From: Bacteroidota bacterium
GTDB taxonomy: Bacteria > Bacteroidota > Bacteroidia > UKL13-3
Length of the DNA stretch: 64,000 nucleotides
Direction of reading: 5' to 3'
NCBI GenBank assembly: GCA_027488905.1
Contig: JAIYAT010000020.1
Location: 401,859 to 465,858, forward strand
Position numbers and translations under genes: made by a program. Positions 54,663 through 63,394 of the stretch are shown here, one piece after another; the first letter of the stretch is position 1, and every line of letters starts with the position of its first letter. The notes below the pieces were generated by a model, which ran no database searches, was not told where the DNA came from, and was given only the letters and a program-made list of their open reading frames with translations.

Positions 54663-56216
54663 ATGTTTCAAGAAACTATTCAAAAAGGATATACCCATAA
54701 AGGAGAATCTATCACTTTAGGTGCAGCAATGTTAAATGGCCAAGCAGATGCCACTTGCTTGGTTAAATTACCCTTGAAAACCTTTAACCGACATGGACTC
54801 ATTGCCGGGGCAACAGGAACAGGTAAAACCAAAACTTTGCAAATGATTGCAGAAGAACTTAGCAAAAAAAGTGTGCCTGTTTTGGTAATGGATATCAAAG
54901 GCGACCTAAGTGGGATTGCTATACCAGGGACAATTAATGATAAAATTACAGAAAGATACCAAAGCATAGGACTAGAATGGAATGCGGCTGCCTGCCCAGT
55001 GGAATTTCTTACTTTAAACAATGGAAAAGGAACCCGACTTAAGGCAACTGTTTCGGAGTTTGGACCAATTTTATTGAGCAAAATCCTTGGTTTAAATGAT
55101 ACCCAAGGCGGTTTCGTAAGTTTATTGTTCAAATACTGCGACGACCATGAACTGCCGCTCTTAGACTTAAAAGACCTCACCAAAGTAATCCAGTATATTT
55201 CGAATGAGGGTAAAGCTGCCATAGAAAAGGATTATGGAAAGATTAGCACGACCTCAACTGGTACCATTCTTAGAAAGGTAATAGAATTGCAACAACAGGG
55301 TGGCGATACAATTTTTGGCGAACCTAGCTTTGATGTGTTAGACCTCATGCGCATCAATGAACAAGGGTTTGGATATGTTTCTGTTTTGCGTGTAAATGAG
55401 CTTCAAGACAAGCCAAAACTTTTCTCTACTTTTATGTTGTGCTTGCTAGCAGAGTTATATGCTAAGCTTCCTGAAGAAGGCGATTTGGATCAACCCAAAC
55501 TTTGTTTATTTATTGACGAAGCTCATTTGATTTTTAATGAGGCAAGCAAAGAATTATTAGATCAAATTGAAACCGTAATTAAACTCATTCGCTCTAAAGG
55601 TGTAGGTATTTTCTTTATCACTCAAAACCCAACCGATGTGCCAGCGCCAGTGTTAAGTCAGCTTGGCTTAAAAGTACAACATGCCTTGCGTGCTTTTACG
55701 GCTGCCGACAGAAAAAGCATCAAACAAAGTGCAGAGAATTTTCCAGAATCTGAGTTTTATAAGATTGATGAAATGCTCACGCAATTGGGCATGGGAGAAG
55801 CATTAGTCACTGGTTTAAACGAAAAAGGTATTCCAACTCCTTTGGCAGCAACCTTGTTATGCAGCCCTAGTAGTAGAATGAACATTTTAACCGATGATGA
55901 AATTGACGGCATTTGCGCTAAATCCGCTATCGCCCGCAAGTATAACCAAGATTTGGATAGCCATAGCGCTTATGAAATCTTGAACCAAAAATTGCACGAG
56001 GCTGCACAAGCTACCGCTGAAACTGAGGCCGCTGAGGAAGCAGAAAAACCCGCAAGCAGAAGTAAAAACGAAAAATCAACTTTAGAAGAAATCATGTCTT
56101 CTCCTGTAACAAAACAAGTGGCACGAACCGCCGCAAATGTTATCACCAGAAGTTTGCTTGGAGCACTTGGCATTGGTGGCACAAGCGGCAGAAAAAAGAA
56201 GAGTTCTTGGTTTTAG
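54663..56216 (+). CDS. HerA-like ATPase of the DUF853/YjgR family
   Basis: The 517-residue protein has Walker A GATGTGKTKT near residue 53, VLVMDIKGDLSG, Walker B LCLFIDEAHLIF, and IFFITQNPTDVPAPVLSQLG. The C-terminal Ala/Glu-rich linker leads to a Gly/Lys-rich end. This is the YjgR branch of HerA/FtsK ATPases, whose role is unknown. No NurA, SIR2 or other nuclease gene is adjacent, so a HerA-type defence system is not supported. Confidence 0.88.
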   Translation: MFQETIQKGYTHKGESITLGAAMLNGQADATCLVKLPLKTFNRHGLIAGATGTGKTKTLQMIAEELSKKSVPVLVMDIKGDLSGIAIPGTINDKITERYQSIGLEWNAAACPVEFLTLNNGKGTRLKATVSEFGPILLSKILGLNDTQGGFVSLLFKYCDDHELPLLDLKDLTKVIQYISNEGKAAIEKDYGKISTTSTGTILRKVIELQQQGGDTIFGEPSFDVLDLMRINEQGFGYVSVLRVNELQDKPKLFSTFMLCLLAELYAKLPEEGDLDQPKLCLFIDEAHLIFNEASKELLDQIETVIKLIRSKGVGIFFITQNPTDVPAPVLSQLGLKVQHALRAFTAADRKSIKQSAENFPESEFYKIDEMLTQLGMGEALVTGLNEKGIPTPLAATLLCSPSSRMNILTDDEIDGICAKSAIARKYNQDLDSHSAYEILNQKLHEAAQATAETEAAEEAEKPASRSKNEKSTLEEIMSSPVTKQVARTAANVITRSLLGALGIGGTSGRKKKSSWF

Positions 56217-56256
56217 CTAATACCTAACTTTCAAGGAAAATAAGCCTTGATTTCCA

Positions 56257-57570
56257 TCATTGGGCTTTCACAATTTTTCTCATCACTTTACCTTTTTCTA
56301 AACTAATTTCAACATAATAGGTTGCAGCAGCTAATTTAGAAATGTCTATACATTTTGAATTGGTTTCGGTTTGAACCAAACGCCCTTGCGTATCATAGAT
56401 TTGAATGGACTTTAAGTGATTATTGTCTAAGCCCTCAATTGAAAAACTTGCTTCTGTTGGATTTGGAAACAATTGAATGCTAACATTATCTCTTATATCA
56501 CTCAAGGCATTTGAACCATTGCACATAACTTTGTTTAATTGAACCCAAATGTTATTGGCATATGTTGTTGGAACCAAACTACCATCATCAGGGTCGTTAC
56601 CCATTCTAATAACAAGCAGTTTTTTTGAAGGAACTACCATCAAAATCTGCCCATTTTTTCCCAGTGCTGCATACATATCGGCAGGCGCATTTGGTGCAAG
56701 CATGCCATTAAAAACAAGTTGTGTTCCTGGCAACATATAATTGCTACTTCCATTCAACCAAGTTAGATAGCCATAAGCCCTATTTAAATTTTGAGAGGGT
56801 TTTGTCATTTGGTTAAAATAATTGGTATCTGTTAACACATCGGTTTGATCCCATTTTCCTCGGTTCAACAATAACAAACCATACCTTGCCATGCTTCTAG
56901 TGTTACTAAAAAACACATTGTTATAATCTATCTTAAGCCACAAACCAGAGATTGCGGTTTTGTTGCGAATACTATTATTAAAGTATTGCTGATAAGTTTG
57001 CTGGGTAGCGTTAGAAACAACTTGGTCTAGCAAAGTATAAGGCGCATTATGATAGGCCCAACGCTCACCGGCATTTGCCTTGTACTGCAAACAAGATTTA
57101 AGGGTGCAATCTTTGTTAATACCTATTCCATCATCCAACCCACTGGTCATAGTAAGTTGATTGCGAATACTAATTAAGCCTTCTTTCTCTGGGCTGAGGC
57201 TTGTCCAACCTGGGCCCAAATACTTTGAAGTGGAATCGTTAAGGTTTAAAAATCCTTCTTGCTGCGCAATACCCACAACCATTGCCGTTAAGGTTTTGCC
57301 TGCCGAAGCCCAATACCAGGAACTGTCTTGGTTAAAACTTCCGAAGTACTTCTCAAGTACAATCTTGCCATCCACCAAAACCATAAAAGATTTGGTTTGG
57401 GTTGACCCTAAAAAATTATACAGGGTATCTACTTTCTCTGTGCACCAACCCAAGTCTTTTGCACTTAAAGTATCCCAAGTTTTACCCACTAAAGGAGGAA
57501 AATACAGGTTCTGGGAAAAAGATTTACCTGCTAAAAACAAACACAAAATAAGAAGTAATAGTGGTTTCAT
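56257..57570 (-). CDS. Beta-lactamase-family serine hydrolase with T9SS sorting domain
   Basis: The ATG at 57570 begins a clear signal peptide (MKPLLLLILCLFLAGKSFSQ); an upstream in-frame ATG at 57594 adds eight polar residues. The catalytic domain of about 340 residues has the SxxK motif SAGK (Ser89, Lys92), the YxN-like YHNAPYTLL and LTMTSGLDDGIG, as in class C beta-lactamase and esterase-type serine hydrolases. The last 75 residues are a T9SS type A sorting domain (LFPNPTEASF, YDTQGRLVQT, AAATYYVEISL). The protein is therefore probably attached to the cell surface or released. The substrate is unknown; a true beta-lactamase role is unlikely. Confidence 0.87.
   Translation of the reverse strand: MKPLLLLILCLFLAGKSFSQNLYFPPLVGKTWDTLSAKDLGWCTEKVDTLYNFLGSTQTKSFMVLVDGKIVLEKYFGSFNQDSSWYWASAGKTLTAMVVGIAQQEGFLNLNDSTSKYLGPGWTSLSPEKEGLISIRNQLTMTSGLDDGIGINKDCTLKSCLQYKANAGERWAYHNAPYTLLDQVVSNATQQTYQQYFNNSIRNKTAISGLWLKIDYNNVFFSNTRSMARYGLLLLNRGKWDQTDVLTDTNYFNQMTKPSQNLNRAYGYLTWLNGSSNYMLPGTQLVFNGMLAPNAPADMYAALGKNGQILMVVPSKKLLVIRMGNDPDDGSLVPTTYANNIWVQLNKVMCNGSNALSDIRDNVSIQLFPNPTEASFSIEGLDNNHLKSIQIYDTQGRLVQTETNSKCIDISKLAAATYYVEISLEKGKVMRKIVKAQ
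56368..56377. repeat. GGTTYRAACC site, TG centre, extended
   Basis: GGTTTGAACC preceded by GTTTC, in the sorting-domain codons of the serine hydrolase; read as Val-Gln-Thr. Confidence 0.8.
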
Positions 57571-57700
57571 AGTGCTTTGATTGTTGCAAAGCAAAATAGT
57601 TTAAAAAAGTTATAAGTTAATTTGTAATTCACATATTCTTACATTTTTCAACAAAAAAAAATATCAAGAAGGCTATGGTTAACTTCGCTCTCATTCAACC

Positions 57701-60700
57701 ATGAAATTTTCACATTTACACGTACATACGCAATTCTCACTTTTAGATGGAGCTGCAGAAATTGGCAAACTTTACAAAAAAGCCATAAGTGACAACATGC
57801 CTGCTTTGGCCATCACAGACCATGGCAACATGTTTGGTGCTTTTGAATTTGTGGCTGAGGCCTACAAACACAAAAATGAAGATGGCACCTTAAAAGTTAA
57901 ACCCATTGTTGGTTGTGAGTTTTATGTGGTTGAAAACAGACACAAAAAAACCTTTACCAAAGACGACAAAGACATACGTAACCATCAACTTATGTTGGCC
58001 AAAGATGAAGAAGGCTATAAAAATTTAATCAAGCTAAGTTCACTAGGTTACATGGAAGGTATGTATTCTAAATACCCACGTATTGATAAAGAGCTTATTT
58101 TACAATACCATAAAGGCATAATAGCTACCACCTGTTGTTTAGGAGCCTCTGTGCCTAAAACCATTTTAAAAAAAGGCGAAGCTGCTGGCGAGGCTGAGTT
58201 TAAATGGTGGTTAGACTTATTTGGAGAAGACTACTTCATTGAGTTACAACGCCACGACATTCCAGACCAAAACAAAGTAAATGAAGTCCTTTTAAGATTT
58301 GCAGAAAAATACAATGTGCCTATCATAGCATCAAACGACTCGCATTATGTAGAACAAAAAGATGCAAATGCACATGATATTTTACTATGTATCAATACAG
58401 GTGAAAAACAAAGCACACCCACTGTAAAAGAACTAGATGATGAAGTAAGCGTTAAAGGTAAACGTTTCGCATTTTACAACGACCAGTTCTTTTTTAAAAC
58501 CACCGAACAGATGTCAAATTTGTTTGAAGATATCCCACAGGCTATTGACAACACAAATATGGTTATTGATAGAATTAAAACCTTAGACCTTAAGCGAGAT
58601 ATTCTATTACCAAACTATGAGATACCTATAGAATTTTCAAACCAAGATGATTACTTACACCATATTACCTATTTAGGTGCAAAGGAGCGATATAAAGACA
58701 TAACTCCTGAGGTAGAAGAGCGACTCAATTTTGAGTTACATACCATTAGAACCATGGGATTTGCAGGATACTTTTTAATTGTATCTGACTTTATTAAGGC
58801 TGGAAGAGAAATGGGCGTTTTTATCGGGCCAGGCCGCGGCTCCGCCGCGGGCTCTGCTGTAGCATATTGCATTGGTATCACAAACATAGACCCAATTAAA
58901 TACGACCTACTATTTGAACGTTTTCTGAACCCAGATAGAAAGTCGATGCCCGATATTGATACCGACTTTGATGATGAAGGAAGGCAAAAAGTAATTGATT
59001 ATGTAGTTCAAAAATACGGCAGAAATCAAGTAGCTCAAATCATTACCTATGGCACCATGGCGGCAAAAATGAGTATCAAAGATGTTTCGCGCGTGCTAGA
59101 TTTGCCATTACCAGAGGCTAATTTATTGGCAAAGCTTGTTCCTGATAAACCTGGCATTCAGTTAAGCAGAGTTTTACATGCTCCTTTAGAAGGCGATAAA
59201 AGCTTAAGAGATAAAGAAGAATTACAAAGTGAAGATATAGAAAATGTAAAGAAAATTAGGGAATTCTATGCGAGCGACACATTACAAGGACGCGTGCTCA
59301 AAGAAGCTGAAATCCTAGAAGGCTCTGTAAGAGGAACGGGTGTTCATGCCGCAGGTATTATTATAGCACCAACAGATTTAACAGATTTGATTCCTGTTGC
59401 AGTTGCCAAAGATTCTGAACTTTTAGTTACCCAATTTGAAGGTAGTGTTATTGAAGATGCTGGCGTAATTAAAATGGACTTCTTAGGCCTTCGAAACCTA
59501 ACCATTCTAAGAGACGCAATGTTACTCATCAAACAAAATCATAATATTGATATTGTATTAGAAGATATACCTTTAGATGATGTAAAGACATTTGAACTCT
59601 ATCAAAGGGCAGAAACTAATGGCACTTTTCAATTTGAAAGTGCTGGCATGCAAAAATATTTAAAGGATCTAAAGCCAGATAAATTTGATGACCTTATTGC
59701 AATGAATGCGCTCTATAGACCAGGTCCAATCAAGTATATTCCAAGTTTTATTGCACGGAAACATGGCAAAGAAGCTATTGTCTACGATTTGGAAGAAATG
59801 AAGGAATACCTAGAACCTACTTATGGTATTACCGTTTACCAAGAGCAAGTGATGTTGCTTTCCCAAAAGCTAGCAAATTTTACCAAAGGCGATGCAGACG
59901 TATTGCGCAAAGCCATGGGAAAAAAAGACCGATATACCCTTGATAAAATGAAAGGCAAGTTTATGGAAGGTGCCACTTCATTAGGACATCCAAAGGATAA
60001 ACTAGAAAAAATATGGACCGATTGGGAAGCGTTTGCCCAATATGCCTTTAACAAATCTCACTCAACTTGCTATGCTTACGTTGCCTTTCACACAGGCTAT
60101 TTAAAAACCCATTTCCCAGAAGAATATATGGCCGCAGTGCTCACCAATAACTTGAGCAATATGGAGAAAGTTTCCTTTTTTATGGAAGAATGTAAAAGGA
60201 TGGGACTAGATGTATTGGGGCCTGATGTAAACGAATCTGTTTCAAATTTTTCTGTAAATAAAGCTAAACAACTACGCTTTGGATTGAATGCAATAAAAGG
60301 TGTTGGAGAAGCAGCAGTTGAGGCCATTGTCATTGAAAGAGAAAAAAACGGTCCTTATTCTAGTATTTTCGATTTAACAAAAAGGGTAAGTCTAAAAGCT
60401 GTCAATAAAAAAACCTTAGAATCTTTGGCTTATGCGGGTGGATTAGATTGCTTTAAGGGAATCAATCGTGCTCAATACTTTGCCAAAGGAAATGATGAAA
60501 TAAATACCATTGAAAAGGCTATCCGTTTTGGCAATTCAGTTCAAACCAATGCCAGCAGTGGTGCGCTTAACCTCTTTGGAGCAGTTTCTGATACCAATGT
60601 TCCAGAACCAAACATTCCTACCGTAGAAGCCTGGAATTTGATGGAAGAATTGAAAGCAGAAAAAGAAATGATTGGCATTTATCTTTCAGGACACCCACTC

Positions 60701-61279
60701 GACCCTTACAAACTCGAAGTTAATAAATTAACCAATTTTAAATTAACAGACTTAAGTGAATTAGCACCGCATAAAGGAAAAGAAGCCAAAATTGCAGGAA
60801 TTGTTACCTATGCAGAACATAAGGTTTCCAAAAATGGCAAAAACTATGGCAGCTTAACCATTGAAGACTATTCAGGTAATTATCAAATGGCTTTATTTAA
60901 TGAGGACTATATCAACAATAGGAAGTTTATGGAAATAGGCTACTTTGTTTATATCCGTGGCAAAATTCAAAACAGATGGGGCAAAGAAGACGACTTTGAA
61001 CTTAAAGTACAAAGTATGGAAATGCTCAACGAAACTAGAAAGCGCTATCTAAACAAAATCACATTAACAGCCGAGTTAGGGGAACTTTCTAAAACCCAAT
61101 TAAGCTATTTACAAGAATTGCCTAAATCTAAACCAGGGAATTGCACCTTAAACTTGGAAATCCTAGACAGTAAAGAACAATCTAGCATTAAGTTATTATC
61201 AACTAAAATTAAGTTTGATCCAATTAACGAGGTGCTAGCAAGCTTCGACGAATTTGGTTTGGAATATAAATTCAACTAA
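57701..61279 (+). CDS. dnaE: DNA polymerase III alpha subunit
   Basis: The 1192-residue replicative polymerase has an N-terminal PHP domain (HVHTQFSLLDG, ITDHGNMFGAFEF, SNDSHYVE). The family C palm follows, with GPGRGSAAGSAVAYC and the catalytic aspartates in PDIDTDFDDEGRQ, then RGTGVHAAGIII. HhH and OB domains come next (FGLNAIKGVGEAAVEAI; AKIAGIVTYAEHKVSKNGK). It lies alone, with no other replisome gene nearby. TAACTTCG (57680-57687) is a possible minus-7 element. Confidence 0.96.
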   Translation: MKFSHLHVHTQFSLLDGAAEIGKLYKKAISDNMPALAITDHGNMFGAFEFVAEAYKHKNEDGTLKVKPIVGCEFYVVENRHKKTFTKDDKDIRNHQLMLAKDEEGYKNLIKLSSLGYMEGMYSKYPRIDKELILQYHKGIIATTCCLGASVPKTILKKGEAAGEAEFKWWLDLFGEDYFIELQRHDIPDQNKVNEVLLRFAEKYNVPIIASNDSHYVEQKDANAHDILLCINTGEKQSTPTVKELDDEVSVKGKRFAFYNDQFFFKTTEQMSNLFEDIPQAIDNTNMVIDRIKTLDLKRDILLPNYEIPIEFSNQDDYLHHITYLGAKERYKDITPEVEERLNFELHTIRTMGFAGYFLIVSDFIKAGREMGVFIGPGRGSAAGSAVAYCIGITNIDPIKYDLLFERFLNPDRKSMPDIDTDFDDEGRQKVIDYVVQKYGRNQVAQIITYGTMAAKMSIKDVSRVLDLPLPEANLLAKLVPDKPGIQLSRVLHAPLEGDKSLRDKEELQSEDIENVKKIREFYASDTLQGRVLKEAEILEGSVRGTGVHAAGIIIAPTDLTDLIPVAVAKDSELLVTQFEGSVIEDAGVIKMDFLGLRNLTILRDAMLLIKQNHNIDIVLEDIPLDDVKTFELYQRAETNGTFQFESAGMQKYLKDLKPDKFDDLIAMNALYRPGPIKYIPSFIARKHGKEAIVYDLEEMKEYLEPTYGITVYQEQVMLLSQKLANFTKGDADVLRKAMGKKDRYTLDKMKGKFMEGATSLGHPKDKLEKIWTDWEAFAQYAFNKSHSTCYAYVAFHTGYLKTHFPEEYMAAVLTNNLSNMEKVSFFMEECKRMGLDVLGPDVNESVSNFSVNKAKQLRFGLNAIKGVGEAAVEAIVIEREKNGPYSSIFDLTKRVSLKAVNKKTLESLAYAGGLDCFKGINRAQYFAKGNDEINTIEKAIRFGNSVQTNASSGALNLFGAVSDTNVPEPNIPTVEAWNLMEELKAEKEMIGIYLSGHPLDPYKLEVNKLTNFKLTDLSELAPHKGKEAKIAGIVTYAEHKVSKNGKNYGSLTIEDYSGNYQMALFNEDYINNRKFMEIGYFVYIRGKIQNRWGKEDDFELKVQSMEMLNETRKRYLNKITLTAELGELSKTQLSYLQELPKSKPGNCTLNLEILDSKEQSSIKLLSTKIKFDPINEVLASFDEFGLEYKFN

Positions 61280-61290
61280 TACCTGACAAT

Positions 61291-61322
61291 TTGTTGCATT
61301 TTAACTGATGGCATTTATCTTG
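61291..61322 (+). promoter_or_regulatory. Promoter of trxA
   Basis: TTG (61294-61296), a 19-nt spacer and TATCTTG (61316-61322) make a near-consensus Bacteroidota promoter. The predicted leader is about 25 nt. Confidence 0.45.
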
Positions 61323-61352
61323 CAAAATAAATAGAAAGATTAAATTTTAAAT

Positions 61353-61673
61353 ATGGCAATAGAAATAACAGACAGCAACTTTGAGGAAGTTGTGTTGAAA
61401 GCAGACAAACCTGTATTGGTTGATTTTTGGGCAGAATGGTGCGGACCATGCAGAATGGTTGGACCAGTTGTTGAAGAGTTATCAAACGAATATGCTGGAA
61501 AAGCTATCATTGGAAAATTAGATGTAGATAGCAATCCTAAAGTAGCAACTGAATTTGGAATTATGAGTATTCCAGCCCTACTTTTCTTTAAGGATGGAAA
61601 GGTTGTAGACAAGCAAGTTGGAGCAGTGCCTAAACATGTTTTGGCTAATAAGTTAAATGCTCAATTGGCGTAA
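61353..61673 (+). CDS. trxA: Thioredoxin
   Basis: The 106-residue cytoplasmic protein has the active site WCGPC (29-33), the cis-Pro segment SIPALLFFKDGK and the usual length with no signal peptide. It reduces protein disulfides with electrons from thioredoxin reductase, which is not in the window. It is followed by a strong hairpin. Confidence 0.95.
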   Translation: MAIEITDSNFEEVVLKADKPVLVDFWAEWCGPCRMVGPVVEELSNEYAGKAIIGKLDVDSNPKVATEFGIMSIPALLFFKDGKVVDKQVGAVPKHVLANKLNAQLA

Positions 61674-61696
61674 ACTTTAAATAAATACTATTTTGC

Positions 61697-61728
61697 AACA
61701 GTCGGCGCCAATTGGTTCCGACTGTTTT
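61697..61728 (+). terminator. Terminator between trxA and the DUF58 gene
   Basis: AACAGTCGG (61697-61705) pairs with CCGACTGTT (61718-61726) over a 12-nt loop that itself contains the palindrome CCAATTGG; TTTT ends at 61728. It stops only 5 nt before the next ATG, so it may also limit read-through into that gene. Confidence 0.7.
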
Positions 61729-61733
61729 CATTT

Positions 61734-62630
61734 ATGGCATATACTCTTACTGAAACAGATTTACTGCAAATCAATAACCTTGAGCTCCTCTCAAAACAAG
61801 TGGTAGAAGGATTTTTAACAGGACTTCACAAAAGCCCTTATCATGGTTTTTCTGTGGAGTTTGCCGAGCATAGGCTTTATAATTCTGGCGAAAGCACTCG
61901 AAATATCGATTGGAAACTATTTGCTAGAACAGATAAGTTGTTCGTAAAACGCTACGAAGAAGAAACAAACATGCGATGCCAAATTGTAATTGACACTTCA
62001 TCTTCCATGTATTACCCATTAAATGGGTTAAACAAATTGAGATTTAGTGTAATCGCAGCAGCTTCATTAATTAGGCTAATGAAAGGACAAAGAGACGCTT
62101 CTGGCCTAACGCTGTTTAATGAAGACATCTGGTTCCATGCTCCAGCTAAACTAAACAGCACCCATCAAAGATTGTTATTTGCTAAATTAGAATCTTGCTT
62201 GAACCAAATGCAAGAAAGAAAAGCAAGCAACATCAGTGTAACTTTGCATAAGCTAGCCGAAACACTTCATAAAAGATCATTTATCATCCTGTTTTCTGAT
62301 ATGCTTTCAAATAATAATGAGCAATTATTTGAAGCCATGCAACATTTAAAATACAATAAACATGAAGTTATTTTATTTGATGTTCATGATAAAAATATAG
62401 AGTTAGATTTCAATTTGCCTAATAGACCTTATATATTTCAAGATAGCGAAACCGGAGAGGAACTTAAACTACATCCAAATGCGATAAAAACAATGTACTT
62501 AGAACAACTTTCTGAATGGCAAAACAAACTAAAAATACAATGCCTACAAAACAAAATAGACTATTTTGAAATAGCCATTGAAAACAACTTCGACCAAATA
62601 CTTAATCCATTTATCATGAAAAGGAAATAG
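61734..62630 (+). CDS. DUF58 domain protein
   Basis: The 298-residue protein has the DUF58 core YNSGESTRNIDWKLFARTDK and a von Willebrand-like part with DTSSSM, a MIDAS-type DxSxS. DUF58 proteins usually partner MoxR AAA ATPases in the bat operon and seem to act in metal- or stress-linked protein maturation. No moxR or bat gene is near, so this copy is separated from its usual partner. There is no membrane segment. Confidence 0.88.
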   Translation: MAYTLTETDLLQINNLELLSKQVVEGFLTGLHKSPYHGFSVEFAEHRLYNSGESTRNIDWKLFARTDKLFVKRYEEETNMRCQIVIDTSSSMYYPLNGLNKLRFSVIAAASLIRLMKGQRDASGLTLFNEDIWFHAPAKLNSTHQRLLFAKLESCLNQMQERKASNISVTLHKLAETLHKRSFIILFSDMLSNNNEQLFEAMQHLKYNKHEVILFDVHDKNIELDFNLPNRPYIFQDSETGEELKLHPNAIKTMYLEQLSEWQNKLKIQCLQNKIDYFEIAIENNFDQILNPFIMKRK

Positions 62631-62660
62631 AATAAAAAGTAACTAATTTATTCTATTTCC
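62623..62660. terminator. Perfect 14-bp inverted repeat between convergent genes
   Basis: GGAAATAGAATAAA (62623-62636) is fully complementary to TTTATTCTATTTCC (62647-62660) around a 10-nt loop. It includes the DUF58 stop and lies 12 bp before the end of the convergent response-regulator gene. It is weak in GC but long, so a shared terminator is likely. Confidence 0.6.
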
Positions 62661-62671
62661 CATTAAATATA

Positions 62672-63394
62672 TTATTTTTTAATATCAACATTTGGCATTG
62701 GCATATAATCCTCTGGCGCTTCCATAAAAATTGAAGAAGGAGTTACTATTCCTTGCGCAAAGGCCCATGAAACTAATTGCCCAGAGCCCCTCAATTCAAG
62801 CGCCTTTACAATTAGCCCCCGATATTTTTCGATGCTGGAAGTTTCATAACCCATCTTCAAAGCTATTTCCTTGGAGTTATATCCCTTGCATATAAATCGA
62901 ATTATTTTTAGTTCAATCGGACTTAAATGATGGCGCCATCTGCTTTCATCTTTTTGCTTTAATCCTAACTTTTCTGAAAGTTGTTCCCATATATTAAAGT
63001 CTTCCATATCTGAATAAATGCTCACACCTCTCAATAACTTAGGTATGGCATTTAAATAGCTAGAAGGCTCTTTCCGACAATAGTTTCGGTAACCTAACAG
63101 CTGCATTTCTTGATATAGGCTTTTGTAATACCCATGTGATACCATTAGCACTTTAAAATTTACTTCGAGCGTGCTAATTATTTTTAAGGTATCGAGGCCA
63201 CTTAATATGGGCATGCGATAATCCATAATTAGCAAATCAAAATCTAATTTTTTCTCTTGAAGGGCTTGCAAAAAATCTGCACCATTTAGAAAAGAATCGA
63301 CAACGTCGTACTGCGAGTTGGTAGTTAACTCTTCTTGAATAGATAATAAGTCGAAAGGACTATCATCTACAATTACTGTTTTAAAATTACTCAT
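62672..63394 (-). CDS. LuxR/NarL-family response regulator
   Basis: The ATG at 63394 starts MSNFKTVIVDDSPFD; a TTG two codons upstream is possible. The 240-residue protein has a receiver domain with the acidic pair in IVDDS, phospho-acceptor Asp in LLIMDYRMP, Ser in LMVSHG and Lys in RKEPSS, all intact. A LuxR HTH follows (LSPIELKIIRFICKGYNSKE, IALKMGYETSSIEKY). No histidine kinase is adjacent, so the partner is unknown. Confidence 0.9.
   Translation of the reverse strand: MSNFKTVIVDDSPFDLLSIQEELTTNSQYDVVDSFLNGADFLQALQEKKLDFDLLIMDYRMPILSGLDTLKIISTLEVNFKVLMVSHGYYKSLYQEMQLLGYRNYCRKEPSSYLNAIPKLLRGVSIYSDMEDFNIWEQLSEKLGLKQKDESRWRHHLSPIELKIIRFICKGYNSKEIALKMGYETSSIEKYRGLIVKALELRGSGQLVSWAFAQGIVTPSSIFMEAPEDYMPMPNVDIKK

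Noticed and set aside
45351..56216. SNF2 helicase and HerA-like ATPase as parts of a defence island
   Set aside because: They are 6 kb apart on opposite strands, with housekeeping genes between and no nuclease, methylase, TIR, SIR2 or integrase nearby. The HerA-like protein is of the YjgR branch.
56225..56252. TCAAGG/CCTTGA stem between the HerA-like gene and the serine hydrolase
   Set aside because: Six base pairs and a broken T run; possible weak terminator but not supportable.
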